Source: JAGOTP01 sp964415465 (GTDB lineage Bacteria; Patescibacteriota; Patescibacteriia; 2-12-FULL-60-25). Taken from it: a stretch of 24,270 bases of DNA. Made by a program: the position numbers and the translations under genes. The stretch is taken from assembly GCA_964415465.1 (NCBI GenBank), contig CAYQAL010000014.1, forward strand, positions 1-24,270, in the 5' to 3' direction. Below are positions 11,945 through 19,452 of the stretch, piece after piece (the stretch's first letter is position 1; each line of letters starts with the position of its first letter). The notes under the pieces are model-generated. The model searched no databases and was not told the origin of the DNA. It saw only the letters and a list, made by a program, of their open reading frames with translations.

Positions 11945-14605
11945 CTAGGCTGTTTTCGGGTCGCTTTGTTTGAACACTACTTTGTCTTTCACGACGTCGA
12001 TCGTGATGTGTTGACCTTCTTCCACCTTGTGCTCCAGAAGTTGCATCGCGAGTTCGTCGAGCACGAGTTCTTGAATAGCGCGCTTCAGTGGGCGAGCGCC
12101 ATAGGCCGGGTCGTGGCCACGTTCGGCGATGAGTTCTTTGGCTTTCTGTGTGAACGTCAGCGTGATGCGCTTCGACTGCAAACGCTTCATGACGTGACGA
12201 AGCTGCAAGTCAACGATCTTGGCGAGCGCTTGTTTGCCAAGCGACTGGAAGATCACGATCTCGTCGATACGGTTCAAGAATTCTGGGCGGAATTGTTCGC
12301 GAAGCAGTTCCATGAGGCGCTTACGGGTTGATTCCGTTTGCTTCTCTTCGTCTTTGTCGCTCTTGCTCGTGAAGCCTATCTCCGCCCGCTTCTTGCCCGC
12401 GTCGAGAATCATGTCGGAGCCGATGTTGGACGTCATGATCACGATCGTGTTCTTGAAGTTCACGGTGCGACCTTTTCCGTCCGTGAGTTTTCCATCATCC
12501 AAGACTTGAAGGAGGAGGTTGAAGACATCTGGATGTGCTTTCTCTACCTCGTCGAGCAAAATAACGGAATACGGACGGCGACGAATCTTTTCGGTGAGCT
12601 GCCCACCTTCGTCATGGCCGATGTAGCCGGGAGGGGAGCCGATCATGCGAGAAATGGCGTGCTTTTCCATATACTCGGACATGTCGACACGGACCATGGC
12701 TTCTTCGTCGTCGAAGAGAATGTCGGCCAAGGCGCGTGCGAGCTCGGTTTTTCCAACACCCGTTGGACCCAAGAAGAGGAAGGAGCCGATAGGACGACGT
12801 TCTTCGTTGATGCCAGCACGGGAGCGTCGGAGTGCGTTGGCAACGGCTTTCACGGCTTCATCTTGATCAACGACATGCGTGTGAAGCGCGTCTTCCAGCT
12901 TCGTGAGTTTCTGTGCTTCAGATTCCAACATGCGTTGCACTGGGATGCCGGTCCAGCGAGCGACAACGGTCGCGATTTCTTCTTCGGTAACGGCGTCTTT
13001 CAAGAGTCCCCGCTGGCCCTGTAACTCCTTGAGTTTTGCCTCGAGTTGATCTTTTTCCTTTTCTTTCTGCGGCATCTGGCCATAGCGGATGCGCGCAACT
13101 TTTTCTAAGTCACCCAAACGTTCTGCGGCATCAGCATCTGTTTTGAGTTTCTCGAGGGCTGCCTTGGCTTCGCGTATTTTGCCGATCAATTCTTTTTCAG
13201 CTTTCCAGCTCAGTTCAAGACCGTGCGTTTTTTCTCCCACTTCGGCCATGTGGCGCTCAATCTCTTGCAGGCGCTCTTTGGACGCATCATCTTCTTCCTT
13301 GAGCAGTGCACGCTTTTCAATATCAAAGCGCATCAATTCACGCTTCAAACGATCGAGTTCCTCGGGGAGAGAATCGATCTGCATGCGAAGACCGGAGGCG
13401 GCTTCATCGATCAAGTCGACCGCCTTGTCTGGGAGGAAGCGATCAGTGATGTAGCGCGTCGATAGACGAACAGCGGCTACAATCGCGCTGTCGGTGATAC
13501 GTACGCCATTATGGAGTTCATACTTGTCTTTGATCCCGCGCAAAATCGCGATCGCATCTTCTTCGCTTGGCTCGTCGACGAAGACCGGCTGGAAGCGACG
13601 AGCGAGCGCGGCGTCTTTTTCGATGTGTTTCTGGTATTCCTGAAGCGTCGTTGCACCAATGGCCCGAAGCTCACCACGAGCCAGGGCTGGTTTCAGCATG
13701 TTGGAAGCATCAAGTGTACCGCCTTCGCCCCCACCACCCGCGCCGACCAAGGTGTGTAACTCGTCGATGAATAAAATAATCTTTCCAGCCGAACGCTCAA
13801 TTTCTTTAATGACGGCTTTGAGACGCTCTTCGAATTCACCACGGAATTTGGTTCCAGCGACAAGTGACCCAACATCAAGCGCGACGACTTCTTTTTCTTT
13901 GAGTGATTCTGGAATATCACCGGCCACGATACGTTGCGCTAGCCCTTCCACAATCGCGGTTTTTCCAGTTCCAGCTTCACCGATCAAGACCGGATTGTTT
14001 TTTGTACGGCGGAGCAGGATCTGCATCACACGGCGAATTTCTTCGTCGCGGCCAACCACTGGGTCGAGTTTATCTTGGCGGGCGAGCGCGGTGAGGTTGC
14101 GTCCGTATTTTTCCAAGGCCTGGAACGAACTTTCTGGTTCAGGGGAATCAACCGTAACACTTCCACGAACCTCTTTGAGTGCGGTTAAAATCTTCGTCTG
14201 GTCTGCTCCGTACCGTTCCAAGATATGCGCAATTTCACTGCGACCGTTCATGAGCGCAAGGAGAATATGTTCGGTTGAGATAAACGAGTCTTTGAACTGC
14301 TTCGAGATGGTCTGTGCCTCTTCTAATGCCTTGGCGATCATCGGCGTGAGATAGAGGTTCGTTGGATTGAGTTCGCTACTGCTGACTTTTGGGAGACGTT
14401 GAATCAACTCCTCCACTTCACCTTTGAGGTCGTTCAAGGGAACAGAAAGCTTTTTCAAGACGGCAGGGACGGTGCCATCAGCTTGGTCGATCAATGCTAA
14501 AAAGACGTGGAGCGGTTCCAGTGTTTGCTGCCCGGACTGAAAGGCAATCTGTTGGGCATGCTGAAGGGCTTCTTGGCTTTTATGGGTGAAATTCTGGGGA
14601 AGCAT
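11945..14605 (-). CDS. clpB: ATP-dependent disaggregase ClpB
   Basis: An 886-residue Hsp100 chaperone that extracts and refolds aggregated proteins together with DnaK. The order is complete: N domain with paired Clp repeats (1-145); AAA1 with Walker A GEAGTGKT (209-216) and Walker B acidic pair D281-E282; a coiled-coil M domain (about 410-535), which separates ClpB from ClpA/ClpC; AAA2 with GPTGVGKT (613-620), D685-E686 and the pore-loop G-Y-I-G-H (660-664); and a C-terminal D2-small domain with the G-A-R-P-L-K-R sensor-2 motif. Length is typical (about 860-870). It is preceded by a TTGACA-17-TATCGT promoter overlapping a CIRCE operator, so HrcA-type heat-shock repression is expected. No Shine-Dalgarno site is visible before the ATG at 14605. 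Confidence 0.97.
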   Translation of the reverse strand: MLPQNFTHKSQEALQHAQQIAFQSGQQTLEPLHVFLALIDQADGTVPAVLKKLSVPLNDLKGEVEELIQRLPKVSSSELNPTNLYLTPMIAKALEEAQTISKQFKDSFISTEHILLALMNGRSEIAHILERYGADQTKILTALKEVRGSVTVDSPEPESSFQALEKYGRNLTALARQDKLDPVVGRDEEIRRVMQILLRRTKNNPVLIGEAGTGKTAIVEGLAQRIVAGDIPESLKEKEVVALDVGSLVAGTKFRGEFEERLKAVIKEIERSAGKIILFIDELHTLVGAGGGGEGGTLDASNMLKPALARGELRAIGATTLQEYQKHIEKDAALARRFQPVFVDEPSEEDAIAILRGIKDKYELHNGVRITDSAIVAAVRLSTRYITDRFLPDKAVDLIDEAASGLRMQIDSLPEELDRLKRELMRFDIEKRALLKEEDDASKERLQEIERHMAEVGEKTHGLELSWKAEKELIGKIREAKAALEKLKTDADAAERLGDLEKVARIRYGQMPQKEKEKDQLEAKLKELQGQRGLLKDAVTEEEIATVVARWTGIPVQRMLESEAQKLTKLEDALHTHVVDQDEAVKAVANALRRSRAGINEERRPIGSFLFLGPTGVGKTELARALADILFDDEEAMVRVDMSEYMEKHAISRMIGSPPGYIGHDEGGQLTEKIRRRPYSVILLDEVEKAHPDVFNLLLQVLDDGKLTDGKGRTVNFKNTIVIMTSNIGSDMILDAGKKRAEIGFTSKSDKDEEKQTESTRKRLMELLREQFRPEFLNRIDEIVIFQSLGKQALAKIVDLQLRHVMKRLQSKRITLTFTQKAKELIAERGHDPAYGARPLKRAIQELVLDELAMQLLEHKVEEGQHITIDVVKDKVVFKQSDPKTA

Positions 14606-14618
14606 AGAAAAAAGAATA

Positions 14619-14645
14619 TTAGCACTCTCTTCTAGAGACTGCTAA
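14619..14645. promoter_or_regulatory. CIRCE operator (HrcA-binding inverted repeat) before clpB
   Basis: TTAGCACTC (14619-14627), a 9-base spacer, and GACTGCTAA (14637-14645) reproduce the CIRCE consensus TTAGCACTC-N9-GAGTGCTAA with a single mismatch. It sits 13 bases upstream of the clpB ATG and covers the predicted transcription start, the standard place for HrcA repression. HrcA itself is not in this window. Confidence 0.9.
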
Positions 14646-14646
14646 T

Positions 14647-14675
14647 ACGATACGACGAACTGTTTTGCCTGTCAA
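14647..14675 (-). promoter_or_regulatory. clpB promoter
   Basis: On the minus strand a perfect TTGACA (14670-14675) is followed by a 17-base spacer and TATCGT (14647-14652). The start would be near 14640, inside the CIRCE element, so a bound repressor would block it. The leader would be about 35 nt. Confidence 0.75.
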
Positions 14676-14688
14676 TCCAAAAAAGCGG

Positions 14689-15423
14689 CTAAGGAAGTGG
14701 AAAAAACACCTGAACTGGCTGGTCTATGTCCTTATAGACAATCTCAATGAGTCCATCCTGGGAGGGGATAGAGAAATAGACCGGGAGTCCGTTCGCGACA
14801 CAGAGCTGGATTGGTTGGTAACTTCCCACATTTCCCATGAACTGAGAGAAGCTGTGCAGTTTGCAACCGCGTGGATCGTCTTTCACGGAGGCGTAGCGTG
14901 CGTTTTCATCTGGATAGAGTGGTTCCGAACCGGCACGATTTGTGATTGATTCGAAGAGGTTCGCGATGTACTGGGATTCTGGTGTGTCGGTGATCTCTTG
15001 CCAGGTAGAGGTGCCGTTGCGAACTGCGACTCGCTTGTCTTTGACGGCTAACTCACTCGTGAATCCATTCTTGAGCATGAGCTTGCCAAACATGCCGTTT
15101 GGTTGATTATAGGCAATTTCTCCTTTGATTCCGTCCGGACCACCGATCGTAATATCAGCTCGGAAAGATTGGCTTTTTTGAAAGCTCTTCATGACGTCAC
15201 GTAAACGCAGGATTTCCGCGTGTGGTTTGCGTTCTGGTTTTATTTCTCGTTTCGGTTCTTCTGTTGTCTTCGTGTTTACGGAAATGGTCGGCAGCGTGAT
15301 TTGGCCGTTTCCTAGATTGCCGGTGACGTTCGGGCGGCTCGTGTCAATCTTCTTACAGCCAAAGCCGGTCAGCATGAGTCCGCTGACGAGGGCACCAAAG
15401 ATAAAAGAGCGACGAAAGGACAT
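14689..15423 (-). CDS. Putative secreted lipoprotein of unknown function
   Basis: A 244-residue protein starting M-S-F-R-R-S-F-I-F-G-A, with a basic n-region and a hydrophobic stretch (8-19) ending L-T-G-F-G-C. C23 may be lipidated, although G-F-G-C does not fit the usual lipobox well. A low-complexity Thr/Pro/Lys/Glu linker (about 27-60) precedes a probably beta-rich domain with many alternating hydrophobic residues (about 75-240) and two cysteines near the end that could form a disulfide. The fold may be LolA/LppX-like, but I cannot show this. The frame is open to 15684; the start at 15423 is chosen because AGGAG lies 8 nt upstream and the signal sequence begins there. No terminator separates it from clpB, only the clpB promoter. 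It is divergent from rsmI. Confidence 0.7.
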   Translation of the reverse strand: MSFRRSFIFGALVSGLMLTGFGCKKIDTSRPNVTGNLGNGQITLPTISVNTKTTEEPKREIKPERKPHAEILRLRDVMKSFQKSQSFRADITIGGPDGIKGEIAYNQPNGMFGKLMLKNGFTSELAVKDKRVAVRNGTSTWQEITDTPESQYIANLFESITNRAGSEPLYPDENARYASVKDDPRGCKLHSFSQFMGNVGSYQPIQLCVANGLPVYFSIPSQDGLIEIVYKDIDQPVQVFFPLP

Positions 15424-15431
15424 AGAAACTG

Positions 15432-15436
15432 CTCCT
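15432..15436 (-). promoter_or_regulatory. Shine-Dalgarno site of the lipoprotein gene
   Basis: AGGAG on the minus strand, 8 nt before ATG 15423. It decides this start over the more upstream in-frame ATGs (for example 15471), which would hide the signal sequence. Confidence 0.7.
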
Positions 15437-15507
15437 ATTGTGCCAAAGGTGGAAGAGAAGCGATAGGGCATGGTGTTTACGGGCCAAAAACGGTAGGCTT
15501 TACCCCT

Positions 15508-16185
15508 ATGGCCGGTGTACTCTCCGTCGTCGCAACCCCCATTGGAAACCTCGAAGATATCACGCTTCGAGCACTTCGTATTCTCAAGGAGGCGGATGCG
15601 ATTGCGTGTGAAGATACGCGTGTCACAGGCACGCTTCTGAAGCACTTCGAAATCAGTAAGCCGTTGCTTGCGGTGCATCAGCACACGGCTGACCAGGGCT
15701 TAGAAAAGATCGTAGAACGAATCCAAGCGGGGGAGCGGATTGCCTACGTATCCGATGCGGGAACGCCGGGAGTGAACGATCCCGGTGGAAAGTTGGTGGC
15801 ACACATTCTCGAGGCTGGTTGCTCGGTGGAAGTGATTCCAGGGCCATCGGCGCTCACGGCAGCGATGTCCGTTTGTGGCTTTCCGATGGAGCGATTCCGG
15901 TATGTTGGGTTTATTCCTCACAAAAACGGGAAGCAGTCGTTGCTCAAGGCGATCGCCGAAGACGAACAGCCAAGTTTGTTCTTTGAATCGACGCATCGCA
16001 TTATGAAGACGTTGGAGTCGTTACAGACAAGCTATGGTGAGACGCGTCTGATTTTCGTTGGTCGTGAGCTCACCAAGAAGTTCGAAACCTTGTATCGTGG
16101 GACGCTGCCAGAAGTGCTGGTTGCCTTGCAAAACAGCGATACTCGTGGTGAATTTGTCATTATTACGGCGCCACACAAGCTCTAG
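15508..16185 (+). CDS. rsmI: 16S rRNA 2'-O-methyltransferase RsmI
   Basis: A 225-residue tetrapyrrole-methylase-fold enzyme that methylates the 2'-OH of C1402 in 16S rRNA using S-adenosylmethionine. Signatures are A-T-P-I-G-N-L-E-D-I-T (9-19), A-C-E-D-T-R (33-38), Y-V-S-D-A-G-T-P-G-V-N-D-P-G (80-93) and E-V-I-P-G-P-S-A-L (107-115). It is shorter than the usual ~280 residues and stops after the core, so the C-terminal helical extension of E. coli-type RsmI is missing. TAGGCT (15494-15499) ends 8 nt before the ATG and might be a -10, but no -35 is visible. metG starts 5 nt downstream, so the two genes form an operon. There is no Shine-Dalgarno site. Confidence 0.93.
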   Translation: MAGVLSVVATPIGNLEDITLRALRILKEADAIACEDTRVTGTLLKHFEISKPLLAVHQHTADQGLEKIVERIQAGERIAYVSDAGTPGVNDPGGKLVAHILEAGCSVEVIPGPSALTAAMSVCGFPMERFRYVGFIPHKNGKQSLLKAIAEDEQPSLFFESTHRIMKTLESLQTSYGETRLIFVGRELTKKFETLYRGTLPEVLVALQNSDTRGEFVIITAPHKL

Positions 16186-16190
16186 CCTTT

Positions 16191-17756
16191 ATGTCCAAGA
16201 ATACGTTTTATATTACGACCACCTTGCCTTACGTGAACGGCGATCCACACATTGGATTTGCCCTTGAAATTATCGAAGCGGACGCAGCCGCCCGATTTCA
16301 TGCGTTAAAAGGGGAGAAGGTTGTGTTCAACACCGGTACGGATGAACACGGGATGAAACTTTACAAAAATGCGCAGGATAAGGGCATGGACACGCAGGCG
16401 TACGTGGATGGCTATGCTGCCAAGTTTCACCTCCTCAAAGATGCGTTGAACTTAACGTATACGAATTTTATTCGTACGACGGATCCCAAACATAAAGCCG
16501 CCGCACAGGAGTTCTGGATGCGCTGCTTTAACAACGGTGACATCTATAAAAAGCACTATCAGATTAAATACTGTATTGGCTGTGAACTCGAGAAAACCGA
16601 ATCGGAGCTCATCGATGGCAAGTGTCCGATTCACCCAACGTATACGATTGAGTTGATCGACGAAGAGAACTATTTCTTCCGTTGGTCAAAGTACCAAGAG
16701 CCATTGCTTGATCTCTACGCGAAGGATCCGAATTTTGTACAACCAGCGTTCCGTTTGAAGGAGATCACGAACTTTGTTGCGGGAGGTTTGCAGGATTTTA
16801 GTATCTCGCGCTTGAAGGCCAAGATGCCTTGGGGCGTGCAGGTTCCGAACGATCCAGAGCATGTGATGTATGTCTGGTTTGATGCGCTTGTGAACTATAT
16901 TTCGACGCTTGGTTGGCCAACGGATGAAGCGGCGTTTAGCGAGGCCTGGCCGGGGGAGCAGGTGTGTGGAAAAGATAACCTCCGTCAGCAGTCAGCGATG
17001 TGGCAGGCGATGCTCATGTCCGCGAAGCTCCCAACATCGAAACGGATTTACGTAAATGGATTTTTGACGGTCAATGGGCAAAAGATCAGTAAATCGATTG
17101 GAAACGTGATCAATCCGATTGAGCTCAGTGAGCAGTACGGTTCTGAAACGGTGCGCTATTTCTTGTTGCGTGAAATTCCATTCGGCGATGATGGGGATTT
17201 CTCGTACGAGCGGTTGAAGGAACGGTATAACGCCGACTTAGGCAATACGTTTGGAAACTTGGTTAATCGCGCCATCGCGATGAGTCGCAAATATTTTGAT
17301 GGAAAGGTGCCAACGGTGGACGTGAAAGCGGCGAGCGTGCAAACGACGGAGCATTGGTCGGGCGAGCTTGGACTTCTCGAGACAAAGAAAGCGGTTGAAG
17401 CTGGCTATGATCTCCATGTCTTTAACGAAGCGCTGACAGCCGTCTGGACGAGCATGATTCAAGCGAACAAATTCATCGAAGATACTCAGCCGTTCAAGCT
17501 CGTAAAAACCGATCCAGGAGCCGTTGGAAAGATTTTGTACTCGTTGATTGAGGCGTGTCGTTGGTATGCCTGGTTGATTCATCCAGTGATGCCAGAGACC
17601 TCAAAGAAAGTCCTTGCGCAGCTAGGATTAAGCGTTGAACAAGAGTTAGCGAAAGGCTGGGACGCGGCGCTTGTGTGGGGTGGGTTGCAGCCCGGTGCTC
17701 CGCTGGGTGAACCGACACCGCTGTTTCCGCGTTTAACGGAGAGCGAACAAGGGTAG
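16191..17756 (+). CDS. metG: Methionyl-tRNA synthetase
   Basis: A 521-residue class I synthetase that charges tRNA(Met). HIGF (20-23, HIGH motif) and KISKS (298-302, KMSKS motif) are present. A zinc knuckle C128-x2-C131-x13-C145-x2-H148 sits in the connective-peptide region, and Y-V-W-F-D-A-L-V-N-Y (227-236) lies in the catalytic core. The segment G-K-D-N-L-R-Q-Q-S-A-M-W (260-271) replaces the G-K-D-I-x-R-F-H-x-x-x-W of most bacterial enzymes. The anticodon-binding helical domain follows (about 350-500), and the protein ends without the EMAP/Trbp111 tRNA-binding domain. It overlaps nothing, starts 5 nt after rsmI and has no Shine-Dalgarno site. Two inverted repeats follow at 17771-17838. Confidence 0.96.
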   Translation: MSKNTFYITTTLPYVNGDPHIGFALEIIEADAAARFHALKGEKVVFNTGTDEHGMKLYKNAQDKGMDTQAYVDGYAAKFHLLKDALNLTYTNFIRTTDPKHKAAAQEFWMRCFNNGDIYKKHYQIKYCIGCELEKTESELIDGKCPIHPTYTIELIDEENYFFRWSKYQEPLLDLYAKDPNFVQPAFRLKEITNFVAGGLQDFSISRLKAKMPWGVQVPNDPEHVMYVWFDALVNYISTLGWPTDEAAFSEAWPGEQVCGKDNLRQQSAMWQAMLMSAKLPTSKRIYVNGFLTVNGQKISKSIGNVINPIELSEQYGSETVRYFLLREIPFGDDGDFSYERLKERYNADLGNTFGNLVNRAIAMSRKYFDGKVPTVDVKAASVQTTEHWSGELGLLETKKAVEAGYDLHVFNEALTAVWTSMIQANKFIEDTQPFKLVKTDPGAVGKILYSLIEACRWYAWLIHPVMPETSKKVLAQLGLSVEQELAKGWDAALVWGGLQPGAPLGEPTPLFPRLTESEQG

Positions 17757-17770
17757 TCAAAAGTCAAACT

Positions 17771-17800
17771 CAAGATTATGCCTTTTAAGGCATAATCTTG
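17771..17800. repeat. 30-base perfect palindrome after metG
   Basis: Bases 17771-17784 pair perfectly with 17787-17800 (14 bp, 2-base centre). No T tract follows on either strand, so it is not a classical terminator. It could be an operator, an RNA 3'-end protecting hairpin, or part of a two-hairpin terminator with 17810-17838. Confidence 0.8.
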
Positions 17801-17809
17801 AATGGTGGA

Positions 17810-17838
17810 AAAACAGATCCTCTCGAGGGATCTGTTTT
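17810..17838 (+). terminator. Terminator of rsmI-metG
   Basis: AAAACAGATCC (17810-17820) pairs with GGATCTGTTTT (17828-17838), 7-nt loop, with the T run at the end of the 3' arm. It overlaps the -35 region of the following cvpA promoter. Confidence 0.75.
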
Positions 17839-17863
17839 CAGGATACGTTATTCTGAGTACACT
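17835..17863 (+). promoter_or_regulatory. Promoter of the cvpA-tatD operon, 9 nt before the start
   Basis: TTTTCA (17835-17840), a 17-base spacer and TACACT (17858-17863) precede the ATG at 17873 by 9 nt, predicting a leader of 2-3 nt. The -35 lies inside the T tract of the preceding terminator. Confidence 0.5.
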
Positions 17864-17872
17864 GATGGCTAT

Positions 17873-18367
17873 ATGGCCTTTGGTCTTGCCGATATTGTCG
17901 CGATCGTCTTTCTGATTGGATTTTTGGTCAACGGCTTCCGACGAGGATTTATTCTCACCGCGGGACATCTCATTGGGATCTTAGCGGGGGTGCTCACGGC
18001 GCGTTATTGGTCGCCGGCCTTAGCCGTCCGGCTTTCGACCCTTTCAACCTGGGGGATTCCGCGTGGGTGGTTTTATATTGCGGCGGCGATCATCATCTTC
18101 TTTATCGTCGCCCGCATTATCTTAGCCGTCGCTGGACTCATTAACTCGGTTTTCAAGATCTTCACAATTATCCCATTCTTGGAAAGTGCGAATAAAATTG
18201 CGGGAGCGCTTCTGGGAGTCGTCGTTGGTGTCGCCTTTATTGGAGGACTTGGCTATTTGCTTTCGACGTCGCGCGTCGACCCAGTCGTGACGGGCTATTT
18301 TAATGCTTCAGCGATCGCTCGTTGGTCGCAGGACACCCTGTTTGCTACCCTCAGACCATGGCTTTAG
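17873..18367 (+). CDS. CvpA-family membrane protein
   Basis: A 164-residue protein with four probable membrane segments (about residues 5-20, 27-43, 65-88 and 108-128). It opens with the CvpA-type pattern A-D-I-V-A-I-V-F-L-I-G-F-L-V-N-G-F-R-R-G-F. The family (colicin V production protein, YshB-like) is widespread and poorly understood, with links to envelope integrity. The frame is open from 17798, but residues before M at 17873 derive from the terminator hairpin. The start fits the -10 element 9 nt upstream. The end overlaps the tatD start by 10 bases, indicating translational coupling and one operon. Confidence 0.85.
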   Translation: MAFGLADIVAIVFLIGFLVNGFRRGFILTAGHLIGILAGVLTARYWSPALAVRLSTLSTWGIPRGWFYIAAAIIIFFIVARIILAVAGLINSVFKIFTIIPFLESANKIAGALLGVVVGVAFIGGLGYLLSTSRVDPVVTGYFNASAIARWSQDTLFATLRPWL

Positions 18368-19221
18368 ACACACCCTGGTTAATTGATACCCACTGTCACG
18401 TCGACTTTCCTGGCTACGCGGAAGACCAGGCGGCGGTGCTTGAACGCATGCGTGACAAGCGGATTTTTGGGATTACGATTGGTACCTCGCTCTCCGGAAG
18501 CGAACGAGCGGTAGCCCTTGCTGAACAGCACGAAGGCATTTGGGCGAGCGTTGGTTTGCATCCGGAGCACCTGTCTTCGAGCTTTCATGATCCAGAAGAA
18601 GGGGAGGTCGAACATGCCTTAGATCGAGAACGCTTGGAACAGATCGCTCGCTCTTCGCCAAAGGTGGTAGCAATTGGGGAAACCGGAATTGATTTGTATC
18701 GAATTGATGAAGATCGCTCACGTGAGGAGGCGCAGAGATTGCAGGAAGAATCGTTTAGCATCCACATGGATGTAGCCGAAGCCATTGGTATCCCGGTGGT
18801 TATTCACTGTCGCGAAGCGCTCGGACGATTAGCTGAGCTGATTGAAGCGCGCTTGAAGGCGGGCCATGTATTCTCGGGAGTCGTGCATTCGTTTACTGGA
18901 ACCTGGGAAGAGGCTGAGCGCTTAATCGATCTTGGGTGTTACATCGCATTGAATGGGATCGCCACCTTCCCTCCAAAAAAGACGGCTGATCCAATGCGAT
19001 CGCTTGATCGAACGATCGTAGCCATTCCATTGGATCGTTTGTTGCTAGAAACGGATTCGCCGTTTCTTGCTCCAGTCCCGTATCGTGGGAAACGGAACGA
19101 GCCAGCCTGGGTAGAGGAAGTCGCAAAATACGTGGCGTTGAAGCGTGGAATTCCATTGGATGAATTGGCAAAGATCACGACAGAAAACGCCTATCGTTTA
19201 TTCACGCGGCTTGCTGCCTAG
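18358..19221 (+). CDS. tatD: TatD-family metal-dependent hydrolase (DNase)
   Basis: A 287-residue TIM-barrel amidohydrolase of the TatD family, enzymes that act as metal-dependent 3'-5' exonucleases in DNA repair or degradation. Metal ligands are visible: D-T-H-C-H-V-D (H12, H14), G-E-T-G-I-D-L-Y-R (Glu in the second motif), V-I-H-C-R-E, H-S-F-T-G and L-E-T-D-S-P-F-L-A-P (final Asp). Length is slightly above the usual ~260. Its ATG lies inside the last codons of cvpA (10-base overlap) and has no Shine-Dalgarno site. A DUF1653 gene follows after 3 nt. Confidence 0.94.
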   Translation: MALDTPWLIDTHCHVDFPGYAEDQAAVLERMRDKRIFGITIGTSLSGSERAVALAEQHEGIWASVGLHPEHLSSSFHDPEEGEVEHALDRERLEQIARSSPKVVAIGETGIDLYRIDEDRSREEAQRLQEESFSIHMDVAEAIGIPVVIHCREALGRLAELIEARLKAGHVFSGVVHSFTGTWEEAERLIDLGCYIALNGIATFPPKKTADPMRSLDRTIVAIPLDRLLLETDSPFLAPVPYRGKRNEPAWVEEVAKYVALKRGIPLDELAKITTENAYRLFTRLAA

Positions 19222-19224
19222 GTT

Positions 19225-19446
19225 ATGCGAATTCCTGAAGTTGGAGAGGTGTATCGCCACTATAAACGCGGTAGCGAGTATAGAATTGTTTGTGTGGCCG
19301 TTATGGAAGCGACGGAAGAGCCGTGTGTGGTGTATGAGGCCTTGTACCCGGACGCTGAGCATCGGTTTTGGGTTCGGCCGCTCACGGATTTTTGTGCCGA
19401 AGTGGAGCACGAGGGGCGAACTGCTCGACGATTTACACGAGTTTAG
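19225..19446 (+). CDS. DUF1653 protein
   Basis: A 73-residue protein with the DUF1653 pattern: an early G-x-V-Y-R-H-Y-K-R-G-S-E-Y, a central T-E-E-P-C-V-V-Y-E-A-L-Y, F-W-V-R-P-L-T-D-F and a final R-R-F-T-R. The family is a small beta-rich domain of unknown function, often encoded beside nucleic-acid or metabolic enzymes. It starts 3 nt after the tatD stop and is the last gene of the operon. Its stop is only 6 bases from the stop of convergent mutY, with no terminator visible between them. Confidence 0.88.
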   Translation: MRIPEVGEVYRHYKRGSEYRIVCVAVMEATEEPCVVYEALYPDAEHRFWVRPLTDFCAEVEHEGRTARRFTRV

Positions 19447-19452
19447 TCTCGG

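Noticed and set aside
12338..14354. Long + strand open frames opposite clpB (12338-13024, 13659-14354)
   Set aside because: Antisense to the complete ClpB reading frame, with no recognisable domains or plausible starts.
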